Below, in pieces: positions 34,071 to 43,618 of a stretch of 64,000 bases of DNA. Source of the stretch: QWHO01 sp021404945. Its GTDB lineage: Bacteria; Vulcanimicrobiota; Xenobia; Xenobiales; QWHO01. The notes under the pieces are model-generated. The model was not told the origin of the DNA. It made no database searches and was given only the letters and a program-made list of their open reading frames with translations. Each line of letters begins with the position of its first letter. Positions within the stretch are counted from its first letter, which is position 1. The translations under genes and the position numbers were made by a program. Where the stretch lies: assembly GCA_963169765.1 (NCBI GenBank), contig CAUJEN010000114.1:99565-163564 (forward strand), given 5' to 3'.

Positions 34071-35120
34071 GTGAACGCCCTTTCCGCAATCCACTCTCCG
34101 GGCCTTCGCTGGACCTCCAGGCCAGCGGCGGCGAGTGCTGTTCCGGACCGTGTGACAACGGGAACGGTCGCCCGCGAGGCCTCGCGGCGCGATTTGCTGG
34201 CGGTTGTGGCGCGCGGCGGTCAGCCTTACTATGATGAGGCCGCCGACCGCAGGGCGCAGGCGAGCTACTACGCCGGACTCGACGTCAACCTGGCTCCGGC
34301 CGCGCTCTTTGACGAGCTCCACCAGCTCGTCAGCAGCACGCACACCAACTGGCTCGACTACGACGCCGCCAGACACCTTTACCCCTGGGTCGACCTGCGC
34401 CCCTCGCTGCGCTTGCAGAGCATCTACTCGGCTCAGAGCGTGGCCACCGATGACCCGGTGCGCCGCCCCACTGATTCCCCCAAAATCTTCAAGCGAAGCC
34501 GCAGCGGGATGAAGCGCCTGGAAGCCAGGATGTCTCGGCGCGAGGAGGTGTTCCGCCAGGCAGAGGATTGGATCAAAGCCCTCTCCAGCGCGCCCACCGA
34601 CGCGGCCACGCTGGCCAGCCGGATCGCCCTGGTGGAGGCGGCCAACTACTTTAACTGCGAGCATGCCGTGCCCCAGGTGCTGTTCGACCGCCAGGACCCG
34701 ATGCGGGGCGACCTGCACCACCTGTTCACCGCCGAGCGCGACATCAATGCCGTGCGCAGCAATCGCCCTCTGGCCGACTTCCCCGAGTACGATGGCAAGC
34801 CCGTCGAGGGCTCTGAGCCGGAAGGCTTCGCCCCCGCTGACCGCACCAGATTCGAGCCCGCCGGGGGCAAGGGTCCCATGGCGCGCGCGGTGCTTTACTT
34901 CATGGTGCGCTATCCCTGGGTGCTCGAGCGAGCAGGCGAGCTCGGTTATGACCACGCCGAGCTCGAGACCCTGCGCCGTTGGAGCCGGGAAGACCCGCCC
35001 GGGCTGTATGAGAAGCATCGCAACGCCGAGATTCAGGTCCAGCAGGGCAATCGCAATCCCTTCGTCGATCACCCCGAGTGGGTCGACCGGGTCGACTTCT
35101 CGCTGGCTCTGGCGAGCTGA
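34071..35120 (+). CDS. endonuclease I (EndA/NucM) family nuclease
   Basis: 349 residues from GTG 34071. The catalytic core reads FNCEHAVPQVLF (metal-binding His region), DLHHLFTAERDINAVRSNRP, GPMARAVLYFMVRYP and QGNRNPFVDHPEWVDRV, all in endonuclease I order. The N-terminal 130 residues contain a helical region but no clear signal peptide, although family members are usually periplasmic or secreted. It degrades double-stranded DNA non-specifically. Its end overlaps the probable start of the MFS gene. Confidence 0.9.
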   Translation: MNALSAIHSPGLRWTSRPAAASAVPDRVTTGTVAREASRRDLLAVVARGGQPYYDEAADRRAQASYYAGLDVNLAPAALFDELHQLVSSTHTNWLDYDAARHLYPWVDLRPSLRLQSIYSAQSVATDDPVRRPTDSPKIFKRSRSGMKRLEARMSRREEVFRQAEDWIKALSSAPTDAATLASRIALVEAANYFNCEHAVPQVLFDRQDPMRGDLHHLFTAERDINAVRSNRPLADFPEYDGKPVEGSEPEGFAPADRTRFEPAGGKGPMARAVLYFMVRYPWVLERAGELGYDHAELETLRRWSREDPPGLYEKHRNAEIQVQQGNRNPFVDHPEWVDRVDFSLALAS

Positions 35121-36433
35121 GCCTGCAGGCCGCAGTCGGCGCGCCTGCGAAGCCGTCGGTCTTGAGCCCCTCGCGTCTGGCTGGACTCAGCCTCTACTGG
35201 TTCGGCACACAGGCCCACTGGACGGCCATCATGATCACGCTTCTCCCTCTGCAGGCCGAGCGCATCGGGGGCAGCGATTTCAAAGGCCAGACGCTGGGCC
35301 AGATCATGGCCGCCGGAGCTTTCGTCTCCATGGCCGTGTGCCCGCTCTTTGGAGCCTGGTCGGATCGGGTGCGCACCCGCTGGGGACGACGGCTCCCATT
35401 CGTGGTCGGCGGAACCCTGCTCAACGTGCTGTTCTTGCTGGTCATGGCCGTTCTGCCTGACCGGCCGGAGATGCTCGCTCCTTACGTGCTGGTCTTCATG
35501 GGCATCCAGCTTTGCAACAACCTGGCCACCGCGCCCTACTCGGCCCTGATCCCCGACGTGGTGCCGCCGGCTCAGCGCGGCGCCGCCAGCGGCTGGATGG
35601 GCCTGATGATGATGCTGGGCAACTTCGTGGGCGGCCTGACCGGCCTGCTGCTGCCCCTGCTCGGCGGGGTGGGCGGCGCTTACGTGGCCATCGCCGTGCT
35701 CCTCACGCTGAGCATGCTGGGCACAGCCCTGACGGTCAAAGAGCCTGAGCCCCCAGAGCTGCCGCCCTTCGCGCCGGGCGCCTTCCTCAAGGACCTGACC
35801 GCCCCGTTCCAATCGCGCGACTTCAGCTGGGTCTTCTGGACGCGCTTTCTGGTTATGCTGGGCACCTACACCGTGCAGGCCTTCCTGCAATACTTCATGA
35901 CCGACGTGGTGGGCCAGCCGTTCCTGCTGTTCGGCTCCACCGTGGCTCGAGACGGGGCAGCCGCCACCTCGTTCTTCGTGCTGGCCCTCTTGCTGGGGGC
36001 CATCCTCAGCTCGCTGGTGGCGGGCAACCTCTCCGACCGCTTCGGGCGCAAGGTGGTGGTTTACCTGAGCGGAGCCATCCAGGCCGCTTTCGTGCTGGGA
36101 ATGCTGCTCATCCATGACTTCCAGTTGACGGTCATGCTGGGGGTGGTCTTCGGACTCGGCTACGGAGCCTACCAGGCGGTGGACTGGGCCCTGGCCAGCG
36201 ACGTATTGCCCAGCCACGACGACCACGCCAGGGACATGGGCGTGTGGCACATCGCCCTCACGCTGCCGCAGGTGCTGGCCATCCCCATTGGAGGGGTGGT
36301 GCTCGACCACGGCCAGGCCTGGGGCAAGCTGCACGGCTACGTCAATGTGGGCTACAGCGCTCTTTTCGCCATGGCCTTCGTCTACTTCGTGCTGGGCACG
36401 GTGCTGGTCGGCAAGGTGCGCGGAGTGCGCTGA
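35078..36433 (+). CDS. MFS transporter (GPH/SLC45-like)
   Basis: About 12 hydrophobic helices. FGAWSDRVRTRWGRRLPFVV is the MFS loop 2-3 motif, repeated in the second half as NLSDRFGRKVVVYL. NNLATAPYSALIPDVV and the overall layout resemble sugar:cation symporters of the GPH/SLC45 type. Start uncertain: GTG 35078 overlaps endA by 43 bp, a CTG at 35117 overlaps its stop (CTGA), and TTG 35162 would remove the unconserved leader. Substrate unknown, probably a glycoside. Confidence 0.82.
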   Translation: MGRPGRLLAGSGELSLQAAVGAPAKPSVLSPSRLAGLSLYWFGTQAHWTAIMITLLPLQAERIGGSDFKGQTLGQIMAAGAFVSMAVCPLFGAWSDRVRTRWGRRLPFVVGGTLLNVLFLLVMAVLPDRPEMLAPYVLVFMGIQLCNNLATAPYSALIPDVVPPAQRGAASGWMGLMMMLGNFVGGLTGLLLPLLGGVGGAYVAIAVLLTLSMLGTALTVKEPEPPELPPFAPGAFLKDLTAPFQSRDFSWVFWTRFLVMLGTYTVQAFLQYFMTDVVGQPFLLFGSTVARDGAAATSFFVLALLLGAILSSLVAGNLSDRFGRKVVVYLSGAIQAAFVLGMLLIHDFQLTVMLGVVFGLGYGAYQAVDWALASDVLPSHDDHARDMGVWHIALTLPQVLAIPIGGVVLDHGQAWGKLHGYVNVGYSALFAMAFVYFVLGTVLVGKVRGVR

Positions 36434-36472
36434 AGGGAGTGCCCCGGGCAGCTCGTCTCGGGTCGAAGATTG

Positions 36473-37864
36473 TCAGCTGATCACGTTCTTTATGCCCAGC
36501 GAGCGCAGCACCTCCACGTCCTGACAGCCTGCAAGGTCGCGCGCGGCGGCCGTCTCGGCCGGGGTCAGGTCGACCGGGGTGGGCCAGTCGGGGTCGCTCC
36601 AGCGAGCCTGGCCCGCGCCGTCCGAGCGGGCCCAGACCTCGCAGGTCAACTGCGGCTTCCAGCCGGCCTCGGGTTTCCAGGCCGGGTCGTGGAAGCGGCG
36701 CAGGCCTTCGAGCCAGGGCTCCACTGGAGCCACGCGGCCCCGGTTGGGCCAGGGGATCGGATGGTAAGCGCTCCAGCCGGGCTGGCCGTCCAGGCGATAA
36801 ATGAACACGTTGCCCACGCCGATCTTGTCGATCCCCTGGCGCTCGTACGAGTTCATCCAGCGGTCGAACTCCTCCACGTGCTCTTTCCAGTCGCCCTTCA
36901 CCTCCATGTTGGTCTGGATGAAGAACTCGCGGGTCATCTCGGTAAAGTTGAGCAGGGCCACCCCGTAGCCCTTACCTCCTCCCAGCCAGCGCTGCAGGCG
37001 GGCCAGGTAGGTCTCGTGGCGCAGGATGGGGTAGACCACGATCATGCTCAGGAGACCGCCGTTGTTGAGGAACTTCGGCAGGTTGGTGACCAGTTGCTCG
37101 GTCAGGGTCTCGCCCGATTCGCCTCCAGTTCGGTAGATCTGCATCTTCTCGTCCGGGGTGGGGTGGAAGGGCGGGTTGGCGGTGATCAGGTCGAAGTTGT
37201 CCCCGGCCACCGAGTCATACAGGCTACCCTCGCGGATTTCGGCCCGGTCGTCCACCTGGTTCATGGCCAGGTTGATGCGGGCAAAGTCGATGGCCCGCTT
37301 GTTGATGTCGGTGCCGATGACGTGCTGGCCGTGGCGGGCCCCGTTAATGACGTGCACCCCGCTGCCTGTGCACAGATCCAGCACACGTCCCACCTGGTGG
37401 CTGCGGGGGGTGACCCGGGCCAGCAGGTAGCTGTCCTTGCCCAGCTCGTAGACGTGGCTGGGCAGGCGGATGGGGCTCGTCAGCCGGTCTGTGAAGACGT
37501 AAGCCCCCTCGCACGGATAGAGATCCACCTGGGCGAAAATCTCGCCCTCGCGCTCTTCGAGCAGCTTGCGACGGAGGAGCAGCGCGGTCTCCTCGACGCC
37601 CAGGGCGCGCTCCACCTTCTCGCGCTTGAGGCCCAGGTTGAGGAGCCAGAGCACGATCATGTCGTGCCGGGGCGTATCCGCCTTCTGGCAACGCCACAGG
37701 TACCCGGGGATCTCGGGCCAGCTCAGAAGGCAGACGTCGGTCACCTTGACGGCCTCGCGAATGCCCTCTTCGTCGTAGCCGATCGCTTTCATGCGCTCGG
37801 GCAGGAAGCTCAGCTCCTGGCGGTCTTTGGGGGAGGGCCGCATGAATACGACCCGGCTCTTCAT
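36473..37864 (-). CDS. class I methyltransferase with NPPF motif (MTS family)
   Basis: About 463 residues if started at ATG 37864, which has GGAG six bases upstream; a GTG at 37948 is an alternative. A helical N-domain of about 150 residues precedes VLDLCTGSGVHVI (motif I), GTDINKRAIDFA (motif II) and LITANPPFHPTP (motif IV). NPPF marks amino-group methylation, as in PrmC, RsmC and Trm11-like enzymes. GGLLSMIVVYP follows. The target (protein Gln, RNA or DNA base) cannot be decided from sequence. No restriction gene lies nearby, which argues against a modification enzyme. Confidence 0.8.
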   Translation of the reverse strand: MKSRVVFMRPSPKDRQELSFLPERMKAIGYDEEGIREAVKVTDVCLLSWPEIPGYLWRCQKADTPRHDMIVLWLLNLGLKREKVERALGVEETALLLRRKLLEEREGEIFAQVDLYPCEGAYVFTDRLTSPIRLPSHVYELGKDSYLLARVTPRSHQVGRVLDLCTGSGVHVINGARHGQHVIGTDINKRAIDFARINLAMNQVDDRAEIREGSLYDSVAGDNFDLITANPPFHPTPDEKMQIYRTGGESGETLTEQLVTNLPKFLNNGGLLSMIVVYPILRHETYLARLQRWLGGGKGYGVALLNFTEMTREFFIQTNMEVKGDWKEHVEEFDRWMNSYERQGIDKIGVGNVFIYRLDGQPGWSAYHPIPWPNRGRVAPVEPWLEGLRRFHDPAWKPEAGWKPQLTCEVWARSDGAGQARWSDPDWPTPVDLTPAETAAARDLAGCQDVEVLRSLGIKNVIS

Positions 37865-37983
37865 CAGGTCTCCAGCTTGCATGATCGGGCTGTTCGCCCC
37901 TCCCGGGGAGAGGCCCTGGCGCGAGCCGAACGTTAGCCTCTCGTTCACACCCCCTGGGACCGCGCCGGGCTACACTCGATGCG

Positions 37984-38832
37984 ATGCAGCTGTCAGGCCT
38001 GGGAGACCGCTGGGAAGCCTCCATTCGCGCCACCCACAACCGGGGCATGGAGACGTTCGTGCCGCCCACCCGCGAGCAGGGGATGCAGCTCGAGCAGCTC
38101 GTGCGCGAGCTTCGGGACGTGGCGGAGGGTCACGGAGATCTGGAGGCGGCCCGCGAGGACGCCGCGACCCTTGATTTGGAGCTGGTCGAGCTCGACCGAC
38201 ACCTCCTGCTGCAAGACCAGAGTCCGCGTGGCTGGGGCAAGGCCCTCTTTCGTCGCGGGGAGAGCAGGGGTCTGGTGGTGGAGGTGCCCCATCCGGGCTC
38301 GGACTACCGAACCCCTGAGCTGGGCCTGCGGATCTTCGAGGAGAGCCAGGCCGACGTCTACCTTCTAGCCGGAGCCAATCGCTACAACCGTGCCGAGCCC
38401 AGTCTCGAGCAGCCCGATCGCCGCCTCTCCGACGCCGCCCACTCGGCCGCAACCTTCTTCCATGCCGCTCACTGCGGGTTTGTCGAGCCCCGAGACAGAG
38501 TCTTGCAGGTGCACGGGTTCGGCTCGCGGGAGGGCGACCCCAGCGTGGTCATCTCCGATGGCTGCGACGACGGCTTTGACCCGCCCGCTCTGACCGGTCT
38601 GGCCGGCAAGCTGGCGGAGGCGGAGGTCCCCGCCCTCATCGCCGACTTCGAGAGCCCGCTGGGCAAGCGGCTGGGAGGAAAGACCAACCTGCAGGCCCAG
38701 AACCGCGATGCCACCTTCCTACACATGGAAGTCGGCGAGGCCGCCCGGCGCGAGCTGAATCCGCAGCTGGTTCGGGCCGTGGCTGAGTGGGCAGGGGAGG
38801 AATTTTCCTCCTGCCCGGCCAACCAGGGCTGA
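37984..38832 (+). CDS. uncharacterised cytoplasmic protein
   Basis: 282 residues from ATG 37984, divergent from the methyltransferase gene. The N-terminal 85 residues are helical. The core reads GLVVEVPHPGSDYRTPELGL, ADVYLLAGANRYNR, FFHAAHCGF, VLQVHGFGS and VPALIADFESPLG, an alternating strand/helix pattern with conserved-looking His, Asp and Asn residues, as in a hydrolase. It distantly recalls zinc-dependent amidohydrolases of the poly-gamma-glutamate or N-formylglutamate kind, but I cannot place it firmly. No signal peptide. Confidence 0.5.
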   Translation: MQLSGLGDRWEASIRATHNRGMETFVPPTREQGMQLEQLVRELRDVAEGHGDLEAAREDAATLDLELVELDRHLLLQDQSPRGWGKALFRRGESRGLVVEVPHPGSDYRTPELGLRIFEESQADVYLLAGANRYNRAEPSLEQPDRRLSDAAHSAATFFHAAHCGFVEPRDRVLQVHGFGSREGDPSVVISDGCDDGFDPPALTGLAGKLAEAEVPALIADFESPLGKRLGGKTNLQAQNRDATFLHMEVGEAARRELNPQLVRAVAEWAGEEFSSCPANQG

Positions 38833-38858
38833 CTTTTCCCATTCAGAGGAGTCAAGCC

Positions 38859-39632
38859 ATGCGCAATCTATCCCGACTTTTTCTCGTCCTGCTGGCCACC
38901 ACGCTGTTCGCGGCCGGCTGCGGCGGTAACACGACCACCACCGACACCCCCAATCTGGATCAGGTAGGAGACATCGGGCTTCAGTTCAGCACCAACGGCT
39001 CGTCGGTCCAGGCCCGCTTTTCCCAGGCAGCCAGTTACCGCGTCGCCATCTTGATCCCAGGCACCCTCACTCAGCTGGTGCCCACTCTCGCTTTCCAACG
39101 GATCGACGGGCCTACCCAGACGGTGCTGGTCCAGGACATTCCCGCTGGCACCGTGGAGCTCGTGCTCGAGGCGCTCGACGGCGCAAGCAACATCGTCGGC
39201 CAGGCCCGGGCCAGCAACGTGGTGGTAAACGCCGGTCAGACCACCCTGGTGGATAGCTCGATGCTGCAGGGCTTCGGCGTCTCGCAGGGGATCGACTTCA
39301 CCGGTGAGGATACGTCTGGTGAGACGCCCACCCTGACGGTCGAGGTCTCGGCCGGCACGACCCCCACCTATACCTTCACCGGCAGCCCGGTGCGCGACGT
39401 CTCGGTGGTGCGGGTCAACGACCCCAACAATCCGCAGGACGTCACCCCGGTCTGGGTGGCCACCGCGGTGGACGTGGACGCCATCAACTCCCCGGTGGTG
39501 CACGGGCCGCTGCCCGCCGGCGCCACCCTGCTGGCGGTCAACGCCGAGCCGGTGCTGACGGCCGGGCAGCTCTATCGCGTGAGCGTGGTCAAGCTCAATG
39601 GCGAGTTCGGCTTTACCGAGTTCACCCCCTGA
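38859..39632 (+). CDS. lipoprotein of unknown function
   Basis: 257 residues from ATG 38859 behind AGAGGAG. LFLVLLATTLFAAGC is a lipoprotein signal with lipobox FAAGC. The mature protein is Thr/Val/Gly-rich beta sequence with Ig- or carboxypeptidase-regulatory-like strands (IPAGTVELVLEALDG). No catalytic motif. It lies 26 bp after the preceding gene, so the two may be co-transcribed, and it ends at a strong terminator. Confidence 0.75.
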   Translation: MRNLSRLFLVLLATTLFAAGCGGNTTTTDTPNLDQVGDIGLQFSTNGSSVQARFSQAASYRVAILIPGTLTQLVPTLAFQRIDGPTQTVLVQDIPAGTVELVLEALDGASNIVGQARASNVVVNAGQTTLVDSSMLQGFGVSQGIDFTGEDTSGETPTLTVEVSAGTTPTYTFTGSPVRDVSVVRVNDPNNPQDVTPVWVATAVDVDAINSPVVHGPLPAGATLLAVNAEPVLTAGQLYRVSVVKLNGEFGFTEFTP

Positions 39633-39658
39633 GCGCAACTCCCGGAAGGCCATCCGCG

Positions 39659-39689
39659 AAGCCCTCGGTCGCAAGAGCGGGGGCTTTTT
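39659..39689 (+). terminator. rho-independent terminator after the lipoprotein gene
   Basis: AAGCCCTCG (39659-39667) pairs with CGGGGGCTT (39678-39686, one T-G wobble), and the T-run continues to 39689. Confidence 0.85.
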
Positions 39690-39754
39690 GCCTTCTGTTT
39701 TCTGGTGTCGAGCATCTCGAGCTCCCAGGAGTCCGCAGGCACTCCAGGACTCCT

Positions 39755-40145
39755 GAAAGTGGCTCTGATTTTGCGTAGTTGCAAAGTCAGAAATTTGGAG
39801 CTACACGAACTTCCAGGGGGCTCTGAATGAGAGCCACCACCCGGGTGTGATTTGGCTCGCAGTCTGCCTGGCTCTGATTTTTCCCAGTTGCTGAGTCAGG
39901 AGTTTGGAACGACACAAACTTCCAGGGGCTCTGAGTGAGAGCACCATCCGGGTGCGATTTGCGCGCAGTCTGCCTGAGAGTGGCTCTGATTTTGCGTAGT
40001 TGCAAAGTCAGGAATTTGGAGCTACACGAACTGCCAGGGATCTGATTGAGAGTCCCCTCCGGGTGGGGTTTGGCGCGCAGTCTCCCTGATGTGTCGTCGT
40101 GCAAGGTCGGGAATTTTGGAACGACACGAACTTCCAGGGGGTCAG
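39755..40145. repeat. 3.5 tandem copies of a degenerate ~110-bp repeat
   Basis: Units begin with GGCTCTGATTTT at 39761, 39870 and 39982, with a partial unit from about 40090, giving periods of 109-112 bp. Each carries forms of GGAGCTACACGAACTTCCAG and a small hairpin (GGCTCT-GAATG-AGAGCC in unit 1). Copies differ by scattered substitutions. The array lies between two converging genes and ends at the stop of the metalloprotease gene. There are no unique spacers, so it is not CRISPR. Together with the terminator it fills the gap 39633-40145. Confidence 0.88.
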
Positions 40146-41948
40146 TCAGTCCAGCTTGCGTCCGGCCCAGGCGCCCGCGCGGGCCAGGGCCAGCGAGCCT
40201 AAGGTCATGCCCGCGAAGCGGCCCAGGAAGGCGCCTGTGACGGCTCCGGCCGGTCCCAGCACCAGGCCGCCCAGGGCGGCCCCGGCCAGCTTGCCGGCGT
40301 AACCTCCCAGCACGGTGCCGGCGGCTCCGCCCAGAACGCCTCCCCCGACGACCTTGGCCAGGAAGACCTTGTCGCCGCCGGTCAGGTCGTAGCTCGAAGC
40401 GGTGCGTTTCTTGCCCAGTTGCAGGACCGACCAGCCGCCCAGGCCCAGGGCCGCGCCCCCGGCCGAGCCCCAGAAGGAGCCCGCCATGGCGCCCCCCACG
40501 CCTCCCAGTGCGCCTCCGATGGTGGCGCCCAGGAACATGCCGGTCGTAGTGCCGCCGATGACAGCCAGAACGCCGCCCAGGTGACTCGTCGGGGGCTCGC
40601 CCCCCGAGGCCGACACCCGGCTCATGTCCACGCCCGAGGCGGCCAGCTCTGAGCCGATGGCGCTGCACACCATGCCGACGGGCCCGGCCGCGGTGGCCAG
40701 CACGCCGCTGCCGATGCGGTCGGCCTGCTCGGCCTTGAGCTTGCCGTCGGCCACCAGGCCGGCCAGGACGGCGTGGGTGGCTCCCACCGCCAGGGCGCCC
40801 GGGGCTCCGCCCGGGGCCAGCAAGAGCAGGCCGCTGGCCAGGCTCATCTTGCCGTGGAACTTCTGCTGGGCGTCCCCTTTGATCAGCCCCGCCTCCAGAC
40901 GGCGGGCGCCACGGTGGATCTGGGCGGGAGCGATCAGCGCTCCGGCCAGCTCCAGGGCGTTGCGAAGGTAGGGAGCCGCCTCCAGGGCTTGGCCCACGCT
41001 CTTGCCCGCTTTGCGCACGCCGGGACGCTCGGTCCACTCGTCCGCCAGTCCGCGCTGGGAGAGCTCGTCCAGCACCTGGAATTTCTCCGGGGTGACTCTG
41101 GCCAGCTCGGCCCTGGAGGCCTGGTTCATGTGGTAATGGGCGTGGGTCTCGGCAAAGTCCTCCATGCGGTTGGTCTGGGAGTAGTCGGTGAGGAAGGGCC
41201 CCTTGCCGAAGGGCCCAATCAGGCTATGCGCGCCCAGCGGACCGAAGCCGCGCACGAAGTCGCGCGAGTGGCCCACCTCGTGGCTGATCAGCTCATGGTG
41301 GAAGTCGTAGCCCCAGGTCATGGCATCGCGATCGAGCAGCAGACGGGTCTGCGAGAAGGTGGGGTGGGCGATGCCGATGGCTCCGGTGCGCTCCAGGCCT
41401 GGCACCATCTGGATCGTGGAGGCGCTGGTCACCGAGCTCATGGGCAGACGATCGAGGGAATTCAAAATCAGCTCGCGCTCGGCCCCGGTGGCGCCCACCA
41501 GGGAGGGGTAGGCGAATTGAGGGACGGCCCGCAGCGCTGCTCCCAGGCCCAGGGCGCCGTCCACCAGAGAGCTGGAAGGCGCGGCGGTGCGTCTGGACGA
41601 CAGGTGCTTCTCGAGGTAGTAAGCTCCCAGGCAAGTGGCCCCGCCCATCAGGGCGCTGCCGCCGGTGAGAATGTAGACGTTGGCGGTGGAGATGGCCAGG
41701 GGGGCGAAGATGGCGGCGCCGATGGCCATGCCCACGAGCTGTCCGGCGTAGGCCGCCGACCCCACCCGCAGGTTGACCAGCGATTTGGCCTGCAGGTCCT
41801 GCAGCCAGGAGCCAATGCGCTCGGACCGGTCGGGCGCGCTCTGTTCTTCGGGGATAGCGGCAGCAGCCGGAGTTATCGGCGCGGCAGGCGCCGGGGTGGG
41901 CTGCGGGCGCTGGGGAGCGCTCGCCAGGCGAACGGTCTGGATCTGCAT
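40146..41948 (-). CDS. HEXXH metallopeptidase with glycine-zipper C-terminus
   Basis: 600 residues from ATG 41948 (MQIQTVRLASAP). A Pro/Ala-rich leader of about 40 residues is followed by two hydrophobic segments (about 70-115). The peptidase motif ISHEVGHSRDF comes next, then 40 residues on DYSQTNRMEDFAETHAHY, which supplies the second Glu. This spacing fits the anthrax lethal-factor-like (ATLF) metallopeptidases. The last 200 residues hold long glycine zippers (GATIGGALGGVGGAMAG, GGAAGTVLGGYAGKLAGA) typical of membrane-inserting segments. No Sec signal. A secreted or injected toxin-like protease is inferred; a housekeeping membrane protease remains possible. Confidence 0.6.
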   Translation of the reverse strand: MQIQTVRLASAPQRPQPTPAPAAPITPAAAAIPEEQSAPDRSERIGSWLQDLQAKSLVNLRVGSAAYAGQLVGMAIGAAIFAPLAISTANVYILTGGSALMGGATCLGAYYLEKHLSSRRTAAPSSSLVDGALGLGAALRAVPQFAYPSLVGATGAERELILNSLDRLPMSSVTSASTIQMVPGLERTGAIGIAHPTFSQTRLLLDRDAMTWGYDFHHELISHEVGHSRDFVRGFGPLGAHSLIGPFGKGPFLTDYSQTNRMEDFAETHAHYHMNQASRAELARVTPEKFQVLDELSQRGLADEWTERPGVRKAGKSVGQALEAAPYLRNALELAGALIAPAQIHRGARRLEAGLIKGDAQQKFHGKMSLASGLLLLAPGGAPGALAVGATHAVLAGLVADGKLKAEQADRIGSGVLATAAGPVGMVCSAIGSELAASGVDMSRVSASGGEPPTSHLGGVLAVIGGTTTGMFLGATIGGALGGVGGAMAGSFWGSAGGAALGLGGWSVLQLGKKRTASSYDLTGGDKVFLAKVVGGGVLGGAAGTVLGGYAGKLAGAALGGLVLGPAGAVTGAFLGRFAGMTLGSLALARAGAWAGRKLD

Positions 41949-42072
41949 GGCTGAAGGTAATGTAGGGGAACTGCCCCTCGGGGACGTTGACAAGTTGTTA
42001 CACGGGCGCTCGCGGTCTGTTGTTTACACGAATTCACTTGGTCCGCGGCAAAGGCGTCTTTATCCTGAGAAC

Positions 42073-43392
42073 GTGAGAGCCTTAGCGACGACAGGAGCGG
42101 TCGACCGATTGTCGACGACCGGAGCGGACAGGGTTTCGGCCCGGTTGCACGAGACCTGTCTCTCGCTCGGCCTCGACCCCCGCGAGGTGGCTGAGCGCGA
42201 GCATCTCGACGTGATCATCTCCCTGCCCGACCAGGCCGCCTGCGACCGGCTCGAACGCCGCTGCGCCGACGAGCTCGGTCTTGCCGTGCGCGACCGGCTG
42301 CCCTTGTTGCAGGGTTTCAGCACCCGGCTCGATCAGGAGGACCTGGAGCTTCTGGGCGACGAGCTGCCCGCGGGCGCGGTGGTGGCCCTGGATCGCCCGC
42401 TGACCTTCCTGCCCATGCTCGACGACTCGGACGTGCTGCCCCTCGACCCGCCCCTCGAAACCGCCTTCCAGCCCGTCCTGCCGGGCATCGAGCGCGTGCA
42501 CGAGCAGGGCTTTACCGGACGAGGGATCACGGTGGCTGTCATCGACTCGGGTCTTTATCCTCATCCCGACTTCAAGGAGCGGATCAAAGACTGGGTGGAC
42601 TTCACCACCGAGCGCAAGCCCACCCCGGTCGACCCGGTGGGCCACGGCACCAACGTGGGCGGCATTCTGGCCGGCAACGGCAAGCTCAGCGGCGGAAAGC
42701 TGAAGGGAGCCGCCCCCGAGGCCAACCTGGTGGGGGTGCGCATCGGCACCGTGCGCGAGGCCATCGCCGGCCTGCAGTGGGTGATCGACAACAAGCAGCG
42801 GCTCGGGATTCAGGTGGTCAACCTCTCTCTGGGAGAGGAAGCGCGCCTTCCCTTCAAGCAAGACCTGTGGGCTCAGGCCACCCGCAAAGCCATCGAGGCG
42901 GGCCTGGTGGTGGTGGTGGCGGCCGGCAACGAAGGTCCGGGGGCGGGCAGCATCAGCACTCCAGGAACCCTGCCCGAGGCCATCACGGTCGGGGCGTACG
43001 ACAACCACAAGACCCCCGACCCGGCCGATGACAGCATCGCCCGCGACTCCAGCCGGGGCCCCACTGCCCACGACCAGGTGGCCAAGCCCGACCTGGTGGC
43101 CCCGGGTGTGCGGGTCTACGGAGCCCTCAGCCCGGGCTCGCGCAAGGACAACGCCGAGCGCCCCCGCATCGCTCGTGACTACTCTGCCGAGTCGGGCACC
43201 TCCCAGGCTACTCCTCAGGTGGCCGGCCTGGTGGCCTGTTTGCTGCAGGCCAATCCGGGCCTGGACCACCACTCCCTCAAAGCGTTCTTGAAGCAGGCCG
43301 CCGTGCGCTCGGTGCCGGGCGGCGAGAACGACCAGGGCGCGGGGCTGGTGCAGGCCGACCGGGCCCTCGAGCTGGCCCTTCAGACGCGCTAA
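42073..43392 (+). CDS. subtilisin-like (S8) protease, short form
   Basis: 439 residues from GTG 42073. The N-terminal 130 residues resemble an I9-type propeptide (HLDVIISLPDQAACDRLER). The catalytic triad is VIDSGLYPHPD (Asp near 157), GHGTNVGGILAGNG (His) and SGTSQATPQVAGLVA (Ser). AAGNEGPGAGS holds the oxyanion Asn. There is no signal peptide or extra C-terminal domain. The start is uncertain: no strong ribosome site lies before GTG 42073. It is divergent from the metallopeptidase gene. Confidence 0.88.
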   Translation: MRALATTGAVDRLSTTGADRVSARLHETCLSLGLDPREVAEREHLDVIISLPDQAACDRLERRCADELGLAVRDRLPLLQGFSTRLDQEDLELLGDELPAGAVVALDRPLTFLPMLDDSDVLPLDPPLETAFQPVLPGIERVHEQGFTGRGITVAVIDSGLYPHPDFKERIKDWVDFTTERKPTPVDPVGHGTNVGGILAGNGKLSGGKLKGAAPEANLVGVRIGTVREAIAGLQWVIDNKQRLGIQVVNLSLGEEARLPFKQDLWAQATRKAIEAGLVVVVAAGNEGPGAGSISTPGTLPEAITVGAYDNHKTPDPADDSIARDSSRGPTAHDQVAKPDLVAPGVRVYGALSPGSRKDNAERPRIARDYSAESGTSQATPQVAGLVACLLQANPGLDHHSLKAFLKQAAVRSVPGGENDQGAGLVQADRALELALQTR

Positions 43393-43444
43393 GCTTTCTG
43401 CAGGCGGGTCAGCCCTCTTTGTGGAACTTTCTCCTGGGCATGTC

Positions 43445-43473
43445 TTGCCTTTCCGGCAGGTTGTGCATATACT
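43445..43473 (+). promoter_or_regulatory. sigma70-type promoter of the 900-residue protein
   Basis: TTGCCT (43445-43450), a 17-bp spacer, and TATACT (43468-43473). It would give a leader of about 140 nt before ATG 43619. Confidence 0.6.
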
Positions 43474-43618
43474 ACCCGAAGTTCAATGGGGGAGTCTCGC
43501 CCCTTCGACCGGACGGATATTTGGAAAATTTGTTAAGCGATCTTTCAGAGGACGGTGCTACCATTCAGCAAGCTGCGACAGGCGTGCAGCCCAGGAACTT
43601 GATAGAGGAGCCCATGTC

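Noticed and set aside
39755..40145. CRISPR array
   Set aside because: Units are about 110 bp, degenerate and contiguous with no unique spacers, and no cas gene is near.
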